Source: Streptomyces ochraceiscleroticus (GTDB taxonomy: Bacteria; Actinomycetota; Actinomycetes; Streptomycetales; Streptomycetaceae). Taken from it: a DNA stretch of 64,000 nucleotides. A model generated the notes under the pieces. It ran no database searches. It saw only the letters and a program-made list of their open reading frames with translations, and was not told where the DNA came from. This document shows, piece by piece, positions 1-9,143 of the stretch; the first letter of the stretch is position 1, and each line of letters starts with the position of its first letter. Position numbers and translations under genes: made by a program. The stretch is taken from NCBI RefSeq assembly GCF_000720485.1, contig NZ_JOAX01000039.1, positions 15,881 through 79,880 of the forward strand, read 5' to 3'.

Positions 1-591
1 CCGTTCGTTCTGGACATGAGTACCACGGTGGTACCCACCGGCAAGGTGCGCGAGGCGGCGCGCAACGGGCGCAAGGTGCCGGCCGGCTGGCTGGCGGACG
101 ACGACGGCGCACCGGTCACCGACCCGGCCGCCTTCGACCGCGGCGAGGCGCACCTGCGCTGGCTCGGTGGTGACCCTGATACCGGCGCGTACAAGGGCTT
201 CGGGCTGGGACTGTTGGTGGAGATACTCTCCGCACTCGTTCCCGGCGCGGGCCTCGGGCCGCACCCGGAGGCCGGGGAGCAGCCGAACGGCCGGGACGAC
301 GACATCGGTTACCTGACACTGGCGATCGCACCGGGCCGGCTCCGCCCCGAGGCGGACTTCCGCACCGATGCCACCAGCTTGTTCGGCGCCCTGCTGGACT
401 GCCCGCCGATCCGCCCGGACGAGCCGGTGCGCTACCCCGGCTGGCCGGAGCACGCCCGTTCCCGGGAACGCCGCGCGCACGGCGTTCCCCTCGCGAGGGC
501 CTTGTACGAGGAGATGCTCGACCTCGCCCGCACCAGCCACCTCCACTTCCCGGCACCCATGAGGACCGCCCACACGGGAGGCGCGGCATGA
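1..591 (+). CDS. Ldh2-family (malate/L-lactate dehydrogenase-like) NAD(P) oxidoreductase, 3' part
   Basis: The reading frame is open from the first base of the window, so the N-terminal part lies outside it. The visible ~196 residues read PFVLDMSTTVV, then NGRKVPAGW, then TGAYKGFGLGLLVEIL; these are hallmark blocks of the C-terminal half of the Ldh2/YlbC/AllD dehydrogenase family, which reduces or oxidises 2-keto/2-hydroxy acids with NAD(P). The stop overlaps the ATG of the next gene (ATGA), so the two are translationally coupled. Substrate cannot be told from this fragment; the pairing with a Gfo/Idh/MocA oxidoreductase suggests sugar- or hydroxyacid-type redox chemistry. Family assignment is secure, the exact reaction is not. 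Confidence 0.85.
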   Translation, partial: PFVLDMSTTVVPTGKVREAARNGRKVPAGWLADDDGAPVTDPAAFDRGEAHLRWLGGDPDTGAYKGFGLGLLVEILSALVPGAGLGPHPEAGEQPNGRDDDIGYLTLAIAPGRLRPEADFRTDATSLFGALLDCPPIRPDEPVRYPGWPEHARSRERRAHGVPLARALYEEMLDLARTSHLHFPAPMRTAHTGGAA

Positions 592-1544
592 CGACACCCC
601 GCATCGGCCTGATCGGCCTCGGCGTCATCTCGCGCTTCTACCTGGCCGCACTGGCCCACGAGGCGCCCGCTGAGCTGGCCGCGGTGTGCGACCCGGACGA
701 GACCGGACTCGCCGGCGCGCCACCCGGAGTACCGCGCTACCGCAACCACCACGAGTTGTTGCGCCACGCGGACGTGGACGCCGTGGTGGTCAACGTCCCC
801 AACGATCTGCACTACCCCGTGTGCCGCGACGCGTTGGCGGCCGGCCGCGCGGTGTGCGTGGAGAAACCCCTCACCACGAAGCTGAGCGACGCACGCCACC
901 TCGCACGGCTCTCCCTCGACGCCGGCGTACCGCTGTTCACCTCCTTCCACCGGCGCTACAACACCGAGGTGAACGCCCTCCGCGAACGGATCGCCGCCCA
1001 GGCCCCCATCAGCTCCCTGACGGTGCGTTATGAGGAGATGATCGAAGAACACGCAGGCCAGGACCGTTGGTACCTCGACCCCGACCGTTGCGGGGGCGGC
1101 TGTGTCGCCGACAACGGCCCCAACGCCTTCGACCTGGTACGTCTGTTCGTCGGTGATGTCCGGGTCACCGAGGCCGCCGTACACCGCGACGCACACGGCG
1201 TGGACCGGCAGGCGACCGTACTGCTGGGCGCCGCGTCCGGCGCGGTGGCACGCGTCGAACTCGACTGGTCCTACCCGGGGGAGCGGAAGACGATCGAGGC
1301 GCGCCTGGCCGACGGCACTGTCCACACCGCCGACATGCTCGCGGGCCACCCGGAATTCAAGGGCTCGCTGTGGCACGAGTACGTGGGCGTACTGCGCGAC
1401 TTCACCGACGTACTGGCCGGGCGCCGCACCGCCGGTCCTCCCCACGGCCCCGACGGCCTCGCCGCGCTGGAGCTGGTGGCCGACACCTACGCACACGAAC
1501 GCGCCGGCCGTTCCCCCTCACAACAGGAGGCGACCCGCCCATGA
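588..1544 (+). CDS. Gfo/Idh/MocA family oxidoreductase
   Basis: A 318-residue NAD(P)-dependent oxidoreductase. The N-terminal Rossmann fold carries GLIGLGVISRFY (residues 7-18) and the family's EKP motif at residues 92-94, whose Lys is normally catalytic. The C-terminal half contains the usual alpha/beta domain (DNGPNAFDLVRLFVG region). Members oxidise or reduce hydroxyls of sugars, inositols and related compounds; the specific substrate is not evident. The start overlaps the stop of the preceding Ldh2-like gene and the stop overlaps the next start, both ATGA, so it is the middle gene of a coupled operon. Confidence 0.9.
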   Translation: MTTPRIGLIGLGVISRFYLAALAHEAPAELAAVCDPDETGLAGAPPGVPRYRNHHELLRHADVDAVVVNVPNDLHYPVCRDALAAGRAVCVEKPLTTKLSDARHLARLSLDAGVPLFTSFHRRYNTEVNALRERIAAQAPISSLTVRYEEMIEEHAGQDRWYLDPDRCGGGCVADNGPNAFDLVRLFVGDVRVTEAAVHRDAHGVDRQATVLLGAASGAVARVELDWSYPGERKTIEARLADGTVHTADMLAGHPEFKGSLWHEYVGVLRDFTDVLAGRRTAGPPHGPDGLAALELVADTYAHERAGRSPSQQEATRP

Positions 1545-1945
1545 CGCCAGGAGAGGACGGGCCCAAGCGCACGGTCCACGGACAGCTCGTGAAGGTACTC
1601 ACCCACCGGCGGGAGGACCGGGGGATGACCCTGGAGCCCTTCGCCGGCCGGTGCGTCCGCCGTGGCGAGGTGCATGAACTGGTGACCACCGACCACACCG
1701 AAACGGCCGCCGGTGCCCGCATCGACCGGGTCGGATTCCTGGGCTTCCTGGAGATCGGCTGCGCCGGCGTCATCGACCGCGGCGACGAAGTGTGGACGGA
1801 AGGCCGCCGCATCGGAACGGTCCTGGGCTTCGACGCCTGCCACTTCCCGAACCACTACAACATCCTGATCCACACCCCCGAGCTCCGCACGGGCCCGCAA
1901 CTGGGCCTCGCACCGGAAATGCAGATGCGCTTCACACAGGGCTGA
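1541..1945 (+). CDS. small conserved protein, possibly DUF6917 family
   Basis: A 134-residue protein coupled to the upstream oxidoreductase by an ATGA overlap, with AGGAGG about 10 bases before the ATG. The sequence is compact, without signal peptide or membrane segments; visible conserved-looking blocks are RCVRRGEVHELV, GFLGFLEIGCAG and FDACHFPNHYNI. From memory it resembles the DUF6917 family, a group of unknown function, but this was not checked. Cys and His residues in the C-terminal third could bind metal or act catalytically; this is speculation. Its function probably belongs to the same pathway as the two oxidoreductases before it. A hairpin follows after about 36 bases. Confidence 0.75.
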   Translation: MTPGEDGPKRTVHGQLVKVLTHRREDRGMTLEPFAGRCVRRGEVHELVTTDHTETAAGARIDRVGFLGFLEIGCAGVIDRGDEVWTEGRRIGTVLGFDACHFPNHYNILIHTPELRTGPQLGLAPEMQMRFTQG

Positions 1946-1973
1946 GCAGGCGTGCCTTCACGAAGGGGCGATC

Positions 1974-2012
1974 AAAAACCTCGGGCCCGGCGGATGACAT
2001 CCGCCGGGCCCG
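1974..2012 (-). terminator. rho-independent terminator after tRNA-fMet
   Basis: A perfect 14-bp inverted repeat (arms 1982-1995 and 1999-2012, 3-base loop) is followed on the minus strand by five T residues (A-run at 1974-1978). It lies 8 bases beyond the tRNA 3' end and should terminate tRNA transcription; the same stem can also stop the convergent upstream operon. Confidence 0.85.
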
Positions 2013-2020
2013 GGAATCAG

Positions 2021-2094
2021 TAGCGGGGACAGGATTTGAACCTGCGACCTCTGGGTTATGAGCCCAGCGAGCTACCGAGCTGCTCCACCCCGCG
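2021..2094 (-). tRNA. tRNA-fMet (CAT), initiator
   Basis: On the minus strand the 74 bases fold as a cloverleaf with anticodon CAT (forward ATG at 2058-2060) in loop CTCATAA and T-loop GTTCAAATC. Three consecutive G:C pairs in the anticodon stem (GGG/CCC) and an unpaired first acceptor position (C1 opposite T72) are the marks of the initiator tRNA rather than the elongator. The CCA end is not encoded. A strong terminator follows directly. Confidence 0.95.
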
Positions 2095-2158
2095 TCGACA
2101 ACCGCAACACTACGCGTCCCGAGCCCGCACGCCTAATCGGCCGCCTCGCGCTCTCTGC

Positions 2159-2953
2159 CTAGCCCGACGGCAGCATCGCGACCGCCACCACCGCGAGCAG
2201 TCCGATGTAGGACCAGGCGTGGATACGGTCCGGAATCCGCGGCGGGCGGCGGCGCAGTACCGCGATCACCGGCAAGGCGCCCAGCAGCAGTGCCGCGGCG
2301 GCGCCGGGGTCGACGAGACCCACCAGGTGCACCTGCGCGTCCGCGCCGGCCGGGAGCGCGTAGCCGCCCAGGGAGACCATGGCGGCCGGGAGCGCGATGG
2401 CGAGGGTGAGGGGGTTGGCCAGCGCGGTCGCCACATGCATCGTGTGCCCGGCCCGCCGCATGGCGGGGACGGTCAGGACGCTGCCGCCCACGCCGAGGAA
2501 GGCGGCGACCGCGCCGACGGGCGCGCCGAGGACGGCCGGCAGCGGCCGCGGCGCGTCGGAGGGCGCCGCGACCCGTGCGCGCGGGCGGAGGAAGCCGGGG
2601 CGCAGCAGCAGGTCGACGATGGTGAGAGTGACGTATGCGATGAACGCCCAGCGGGCGACGGCCGGCGGGGCGACGCGCGTGGCGAGCGCACCGGCCGCGG
2701 CGCCGGCCGCGAGCAGGAGGAGGAGCGGGCCGCTGCCGCGGAGGGCGACGAGCACCCGCCGCGGTGTGACGGCGGTCGCGAATCCGGCGTTCACCACCAT
2801 CACCAGGGCCGAGGTGGCCGTCGCGACCCGCATCGCGTCCGCGCCGAGCGCGGCGTCCGCCCACACCACCACCGGGACCGCGACGAACCCGCCGCCGAAC
2901 CCGAACAACACGGTCGTCACCCCGGTGAGGAGCCCGATCCCGATCAATGCCAT
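2159..2953 (-). CDS. TauE/SafE family sulfite exporter-like membrane protein
   Basis: A 264-residue integral membrane protein with about eight hydrophobic segments arranged as two repeats. Each repeat carries the family's glycine-rich motif: FGFGGGFVAVP near the N-terminus and FLGVGGSVLTVP in the middle. The family (PF01925) is thought to export sulfite, sulfoacetate or other organosulfonates, although most members are untested. The ATG at 2953 is chosen; a GTG three codons upstream (2962) is an alternative. It is transcribed divergently from an AraC-type regulator about 100 bases away, which suggests that regulator controls it. Confidence 0.85.
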   Translation of the reverse strand: MALIGIGLLTGVTTVLFGFGGGFVAVPVVVWADAALGADAMRVATATSALVMVVNAGFATAVTPRRVLVALRGSGPLLLLLAAGAAAGALATRVAPPAVARWAFIAYVTLTIVDLLLRPGFLRPRARVAAPSDAPRPLPAVLGAPVGAVAAFLGVGGSVLTVPAMRRAGHTMHVATALANPLTLAIALPAAMVSLGGYALPAGADAQVHLVGLVDPGAAAALLLGALPVIAVLRRRPPRIPDRIHAWSYIGLLAVVAVAMLPSG

Positions 2954-3056
2954 CACGTCCACAGGATCCAGTCCACCAGCCCGGCCGGGCTTCTCACATG
3001 CGAAAGTCGGCGCTCTTCTTTCGCGACTCGGCCAGGCAGGCCAGTACGGTGGCCGG

Positions 3057-3836
3057 GTGAAGAACGTCCCCTTGGACACCGTCGACCACATCCACCGGGC
3101 CGTCCTGCCGATCGGCACCGACTACCCGCCCGGCCACGTACTGGACTGGCACGAGCACCGGCGCGCGCAGTTCCTCTACGGCGCCACCGGGGTCATGGTC
3201 GTCGACACCGACGAGGGGAGCTGGACCGTTCCGCCCGAGCGGGCCGTCCTGATTCCGGCCGCTACCCAGCACCGGGTCCGCATGCTGGGGGTGAGTACCC
3301 GCAGCCTGTACATCGAGCCGGACGCCGTCCCCTGGTGGCCCGCCACCTGTACGGTCGTGGACGTACCACCGCTGCTGCGCGAACTGCTCCTGGCCGCCGT
3401 CGAGTTCGAGGCCGACTACAGCCTCTCCGGGCGGGAGGGGCACATCGCCGCCCTCCTTCTGCACGAGATCGCCGCGCGCACCCCCCTCCCGTTCCACGTC
3501 GGGATTCCCGCCTCACCCGATCTCGCGGCGCTCTGCCGCGCCTACCTGGCCGCCCCGGACGCCGGTGTCACCAACGCCACGTGGGCCGCGCGGACGGCCA
3601 TGAGCGAGCGGGCCTTCACCCGGCGCTTCCGCGCGGAGACCGGTGACAGCCCGGCCGTCTGGCGGGCCCGCGCCCGGCTGCTCGCGGCCGTACCGTTGCT
3701 GCGCACCGCGCCGGTCACCGAGGTCGCCGGCCGGCTCGGCTACGCCTCGCCCGCCGCCTTCACGGCCGCCTTCACCCGCGCCTTCGGCACACCCCCGTCC
3801 CGCTTCGCCACGAGGGACCCGCTGCGGGCCTCCGGT

Positions 3837-3842
<6 letters not shown>
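3057..3842 (+). CDS. AraC-family transcriptional regulator
   Basis: A 261-residue protein with an N-terminal cupin sensor domain (HEHRRAQFLYGATG, then PPERAVLIPAATQH, typical of the AraC_binding fold) and a C-terminal AraC double helix-turn-helix (SERAFTRRFRAETGDSP and VAGRLGYASPAAFTAAFTRAFGTPPSRF). The start is GTG at 3057; TACGGT a few bases upstream looks like a -10 box, so the message may be leaderless. It is divergent from the TauE/SafE exporter gene, its likely target. Its 3' end shares a hairpin with the convergent rox-like gene. The effector is unknown. Confidence 0.88.
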
Positions 3843-5393
<1,551 letters not shown>

Positions 5394-5407
5394 TTATACG
5401 TTGAGAG

Positions 5408-5435
5408 TGGCAAGGAGTGGGCAACCTCCTTGCCA
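5408..5435. promoter_or_regulatory. second inverted repeat in the rox promoter region
   Basis: Perfect 10-bp arms TGGCAAGGAG (5408-5417) and CTCCTTGCCA (5426-5435) with an 8-base loop lie just upstream of the -10-like TATAAC of rox. The repeat could be an operator over the -35 region, or a terminator for the DadA-like gene that ends at 5485, although the expected T-run is missing. Confidence 0.5.
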
Positions 5436-5484
5436 TTGTGTTTTGCTGGCGCCACCGCCGTTCGGCGGCTCCGGTTGTCCCTGG

Positions 5485-6612
5485 TCAGCGGAAGCGGCCG
5501 GGGCGGAACGCCGCGAGCAGCGGGCTGCGCTCCCCGGTGGTGATCTCCTCGGCCAGCAGCTCGCCGACGATCAGGGCGAGCGTCGCGCCGCTGTGGGTGA
5601 ACGCCACGAACAGGCCCGCCACCTCGTCGAGTTCACCGAGCACCGGCTCACCGTCGCCCGGGATCGGCTTCCGGCCCACGCCGAAGGAGTCCAGTTCGAG
5701 GCGCGGATGGCCGGCGAGGACGGCCGACGCCTCGCGCAGCAGCTTCTCCACCGTGGAGTCCTTGACCTCGTACGTGCCGTCCGCGTGGGCGATCACCTCG
5801 GCCGCCGTGGCGTCGGAGTCCATCACCAGCGCACCGTCCGGAGTGGGCCGCAGCGCCACGCGCGGAGTGTTCAGCGTGGCGCGCAGGTCCGTGCCGAGGG
5901 GTGTGGTGCGCACGAGCAGTGCCTGGGGTGTCGCGTCCGGGATCTCCACGCCGAACTGCCGTACTGTGCCGGGCACTTCGGCCCCCGTCGCCAGGAGGAC
6001 CGTGTCGACGTCGATGCGCTCGCCGGCGCCCGTCCGTACGGCGGCCACGCGGTCCCCCTCGACGACGACGGAGGCGGGCCCGGCGCCGGTGAGGATCCGG
6101 CCGCCGGCCGCGGTGAGGTCGTCGGCGAGCTGCCGGACGAGCGGGACGAGGTCCACCCAGCCCTCGCCCGGATTGAAGATCGCACCCTCGTCGGGGATCG
6201 CGTCCGGGTCCACTCCGGGCGTCCACCGGGCGACTTCGTCGCGGGTCAGCCACTCGGCGTCGTACCCGTTGCGTCGCATGTGCGCGAACGCCGCCCGGTG
6301 TGACTCGGCGGCACCGGGCGCAGCCCAGGTCAGCCCGCCGTCGAACTTCAGGTAGCCGGAGGAGGGGACGCGGGTGGCGAACGTGCGGTACCGGTCCATG
6401 CCGAGCAGCCGGAGCCGGTGGTACGCCTCGGAGCGCTTGCCGCCGAAGGAGTTGAGCCAGGACAGCGACCGCCCCGAAGCCCCGTCGGCCAGTTCGCCCT
6501 CGGTGGCCAGGACGACGTCCGCGCCGCGGCGGGCGAGCTGCGCAGCGGTCGACACTCCGATGACACCACCGCCCACGACGGCGACGCGGGGACGGGAAGC
6601 GGGAGTGCGCAT
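5485..6612 (-). CDS. DadA/glycine-oxidase-like FAD-dependent oxidoreductase
   Basis: A 375-residue DAO-family enzyme. The N-terminus has the FAD dinucleotide-binding motif VAVVGGGVIGVSTAAQLARRG; the C-terminus has the family's closing block FVAFTHSGATLALIVGELLAEEI. Members oxidise D-amino acids, glycine, sarcosine or other secondary amines to imines. The ATG at 6612 has GAAAGG upstream. Two near-identical palindromes lie directly upstream (6629-6669) and probably bind a LacI- or GntR-type repressor; no such regulator is adjacent. The substrate is unknown. Confidence 0.85.
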   Translation of the reverse strand: MRTPASRPRVAVVGGGVIGVSTAAQLARRGADVVLATEGELADGASGRSLSWLNSFGGKRSEAYHRLRLLGMDRYRTFATRVPSSGYLKFDGGLTWAAPGAAESHRAAFAHMRRNGYDAEWLTRDEVARWTPGVDPDAIPDEGAIFNPGEGWVDLVPLVRQLADDLTAAGGRILTGAGPASVVVEGDRVAAVRTGAGERIDVDTVLLATGAEVPGTVRQFGVEIPDATPQALLVRTTPLGTDLRATLNTPRVALRPTPDGALVMDSDATAAEVIAHADGTYEVKDSTVEKLLREASAVLAGHPRLELDSFGVGRKPIPGDGEPVLGELDEVAGLFVAFTHSGATLALIVGELLAEEITTGERSPLLAAFRPGRFR

Positions 6613-6628
6613 GGCAGAACCTTTCGTT

Positions 6629-6669
6629 GTGAGAACGTTCTCATGATCGGCGTGTGGGAACGTTCTCAC
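6629..6669 (-). promoter_or_regulatory. pair of 16-bp palindromic operators
   Basis: Two palindromes, GTGAGAACGTTCTCAT (6629-6644) and GTGGGAACGTTCTCAC (6654-6669), have centres 25 bp apart and lie 17 bp upstream of the DadA-like start codon. A central CG with symmetric arms is typical of LacI-family operators. The spacing of about 2.4 turns and closeness to the start suggest repression. Confidence 0.75.
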
Positions 6670-6723
6670 GACGCCTCTGGAGCGTCAAGACGCACGCGCG
6701 GCAGCCGGTCACCGCACATGCGA

Positions 6724-6763
6724 CGGCCCGGCGGCCGCTCACAGGGAGCGGGCTGCCGGGCCG
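6724..6763 (-). terminator. hairpin downstream of csbD
   Basis: A long, nearly perfect GC-rich stem (arms about 6724-6740 and 6746-6763, 5-base loop ACAGG) follows the csbD-like gene on the minus strand. It has no clear T-run but is strong enough to be a Streptomyces-type terminator. Confidence 0.5.
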
Positions 6764-6779
6764 CGCGGATGGTGCCGGA

Positions 6780-6977
6780 TCAGGACTCGTCGTCGCGGTC
6801 CGTCAGGGAGTCCTTCATCCCCCGGCTCTGGCCCTTGGCGTCGTCCACGGCGTTCTTCGCCTTGCCCTTGGCCTCGTCGGCGCGGCCCTGGCCCTTCGTG
6901 CGGCTGTCGCCGGTGGCCTTGCCGGCCATCTGCTTGGCCTTGCCCTTGAGCTTGTCCATGGCGCCCTTGTCACCCAT
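6780..6977 (-). CDS. CsbD-family small stress protein
   Basis: A 65-residue, highly charged, Lys/Ala/Gly-rich protein starting MGDKGAMDKLKGKAKQMAGK, with the repetitive KGKAK...KGQGRADEAKGKAKNAVDDAKG pattern that defines the CsbD family. In Bacillus csbD is a general-stress (sigma-B) gene; the molecular function is unknown. A near-perfect AAGGAG lies before the ATG. It is a single-gene unit followed by a hairpin. Confidence 0.88.
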   Translation of the reverse strand: MGDKGAMDKLKGKAKQMAGKATGDSRTKGQGRADEAKGKAKNAVDDAKGQSRGMKDSLTDRDDES

Positions 6978-7197
6978 GCCGGAACTCCTTCGTCTCATTT
7001 CGGCGGGACGGCAACCACGCTGCCGCACCCCTCGCCGGCCCGCACCCCGGAGAGGGCCGGGCCGGTGCGGCCACCGGCGGCTGGACTCGTGCAACCCACC
7101 CCCATCTGGTCCTGTCCCGCCGGTCGTCCAGCGGGCAGCATGTCGGAAATTCATGCCGATCAGCAGGCGCGAGCCTGCGTCAGGTGGTGACCGCTCG

Positions 7198-8913
7198 ATG
7201 CCCGAGGTACCCCGTACCGCCGATCCATTCACAGCCGCCGACTTGGTCCTGCTCAACGGCACGGTCCGCACGATGGACCGGGCCGGTACGACCCGTACCG
7301 CACTCGCCGCGCGCGGCGGACGCGTGCTCGCCGTCGACGACGACGCCGCGGTGCGCGGGCTCATCGGGCCGCGCACCCGAGTACTGGACCTCCAGGGCCG
7401 CTGCGCGGTGCCGGGGTTCATCGAGACCCACAACCACCCCACCTTCTTCGGGCTGACCCTCGCCGCGGACGTCGACGCGGGCAGCCCGCCCAACGCCACC
7501 ATCGCCGACATCGTCGCCCGGGTGGAGCAGGCCGCCGCCGACGCCGAGCCGGGCACCTGGGTGCGCGGCTACCGGTACGACGACACGCTGCTCGCCGACG
7601 ACCGGCACCCCACGCGCGCCGACCTCGACCCGGTGTCCAGGGACCGGCCGGTCTGCCTCCAGCACGTCTCCGGCCACTTCTGTGTACTGAATACAGCGGG
7701 GCTGCGGCTGCTCGGCATCGACCGGAACACCCCCGACCCGGTGGGCGGCGCGATCCACCGGGACGCGGCGGGCGAGCCGGACGGGGTGCTCGCGGAGACC
7801 GCCGCGTTCGCCGCGCACGCCGCCATGCCCAAGCCGGAGACCGCCGACCTCGCCGAGGCGATCGGGCTGGCCGGCGACGCCTATCTGGCGGCCGGTGTCA
7901 CCACCGTCCACGACACCGGACTCGGGCTGGTCGGCGGGCCCGCGGAGCTCGACGCGTACCGGCTGGCGCGCCGCAAGGGACGGCTGCGCAACCGCGTCCG
8001 CGCGTACCTCGTGCAGGACCTCTTCCCCGGTCTGTCGGGCGGCGAGCTGAGCCCCGTGGAGGCGGGCGTCGCCGGGCTCGGCGACGACCTCTTCCGGGTG
8101 GCCGGCGTGAAGCTGTGGGCCGACGGCTCGCTGCAGGGGCTGACCGGCTGCGTTTCGGAGGGGTACGCCTGCGCGCCGGACAAGAACGGGCTGCTGATCT
8201 TCCCGCAGGACGACCTCAGCAGGCGGGTGGCCACGCTGCACGAGGCGGGCTGGCAGGTCGCGATCCACGGCAACGGGGACGGGGCGATCCAGGCGATCCT
8301 GGAGGCGTACGCGAAGCTCGGCCTCGACCCGCTGGAGGGCGACCGCCGGCACCGCATCGAGCACTGCCAGATGGTCAGCGAGCGGCAGCTCGACCAGATG
8401 GCGGCGGCGGGCATCCTCGCGTCCTTCTTCATCAAGCACGTCTACTACTGGGGCGACCGGCACCGGGACCGCTTCCTCGGCCCCGAGCGGGCGCGGCGCA
8501 TCGACCCGCTCGCCTCCGCGGTCAAGCACGGGGTCACCTTCGGGCTGCACTCGGACACGCCGGTGGTCCCCGTACCGCCGCTGGAGGGCATCTGGTGCGC
8601 GGTGCGCCGGACGACCCGCGACGGCCACGAGCTGGGTCCCGAGCAAGCCGTGGACGTGGACACGGCGCTGCGCGGCTACACCAGCCAGGCCGCCCACCTC
8701 GGCTTCGAGGAGCGGGAGAAGGGCAGTCTGGAGCCGGGCAAGCTGGCGGACATCGCGGTGCTCTCCGCCGACCCGGGCGCCGTCGCGCCGGACGCGGTGC
8801 GGGCGCTCCAGGTGGACGCGACGGTCATCGGCGGCGAGGTCGTGTGGGGCGGTGCCGGGCTGGACGCCGCGCCGGCCGCCGGACCGGCGGCCGGGGGAGG
8901 GGACGGCCGGTGA
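7198..8913 (+). CDS. YtcJ-like amidohydrolase (Amidohydro_3)
   Basis: A 571-residue metal-dependent hydrolase. The first metal-ligand motif is FIETHNHPTFFG, near residue 78; later metal and active-site blocks are GVKLWADGSLQG, QVAIHGNGDGAI, HRIEHCQM and GLHSDTPVVPVPP. YtcJ relatives include N-substituted formamide deformylases and other deaminases/amidases. The start is ATG at 7198. The stop overlaps the GTG of a DUF3311 protein and then a sodium symporter, so the operon probably imports and hydrolyses an amide or cyclic-amide substrate. The exact substrate is not known. Confidence 0.85.
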   Translation: MPEVPRTADPFTAADLVLLNGTVRTMDRAGTTRTALAARGGRVLAVDDDAAVRGLIGPRTRVLDLQGRCAVPGFIETHNHPTFFGLTLAADVDAGSPPNATIADIVARVEQAAADAEPGTWVRGYRYDDTLLADDRHPTRADLDPVSRDRPVCLQHVSGHFCVLNTAGLRLLGIDRNTPDPVGGAIHRDAAGEPDGVLAETAAFAAHAAMPKPETADLAEAIGLAGDAYLAAGVTTVHDTGLGLVGGPAELDAYRLARRKGRLRNRVRAYLVQDLFPGLSGGELSPVEAGVAGLGDDLFRVAGVKLWADGSLQGLTGCVSEGYACAPDKNGLLIFPQDDLSRRVATLHEAGWQVAIHGNGDGAIQAILEAYAKLGLDPLEGDRRHRIEHCQMVSERQLDQMAAAGILASFFIKHVYYWGDRHRDRFLGPERARRIDPLASAVKHGVTFGLHSDTPVVPVPPLEGIWCAVRRTTRDGHELGPEQAVDVDTALRGYTSQAAHLGFEEREKGSLEPGKLADIAVLSADPGAVAPDAVRALQVDATVIGGEVVWGGAGLDAAPAAGPAAGGGDGR

Positions 8914-9143
8914 GCGGCGCGCGCAAGAGCCTCGGCATCGGGCTCGGGCTGCCGGTCCTGGCGATCCTCGTCGTCATGCCGCTGCTCGCGGACACGGACG
9001 TGTACGTCTTCGGCATCCCGCTGCTGTGGGCATGGATGTTCGCCTGGTTCCCGCTCACCAGCCTGTGTCTGTGGGTGGCCTGGCGGATCGACGAACCGCG
9101 GTACCGGGACGAGGAGCGCAGCGACGAGGGGGCGGGCAGATGA
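8910..9143 (+). CDS. DUF3311 small membrane protein, symporter partner
   Basis: A 77-residue protein with two hydrophobic segments (LPVLAILVVMPLLA and LLWAWMFAWFPLTSLCLWVAW) and a charged C-terminus. This is the pattern of DUF3311 proteins, usually encoded just before a sodium:solute symporter and thought to be its small accessory subunit. It overlaps the genes on both sides (GTGA at its start, ATGA at its end), which fixes the GTG start at 8910. Confidence 0.85.
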   Translation: MSGARKSLGIGLGLPVLAILVVMPLLADTDVYVFGIPLLWAWMFAWFPLTSLCLWVAWRIDEPRYRDEERSDEGAGR

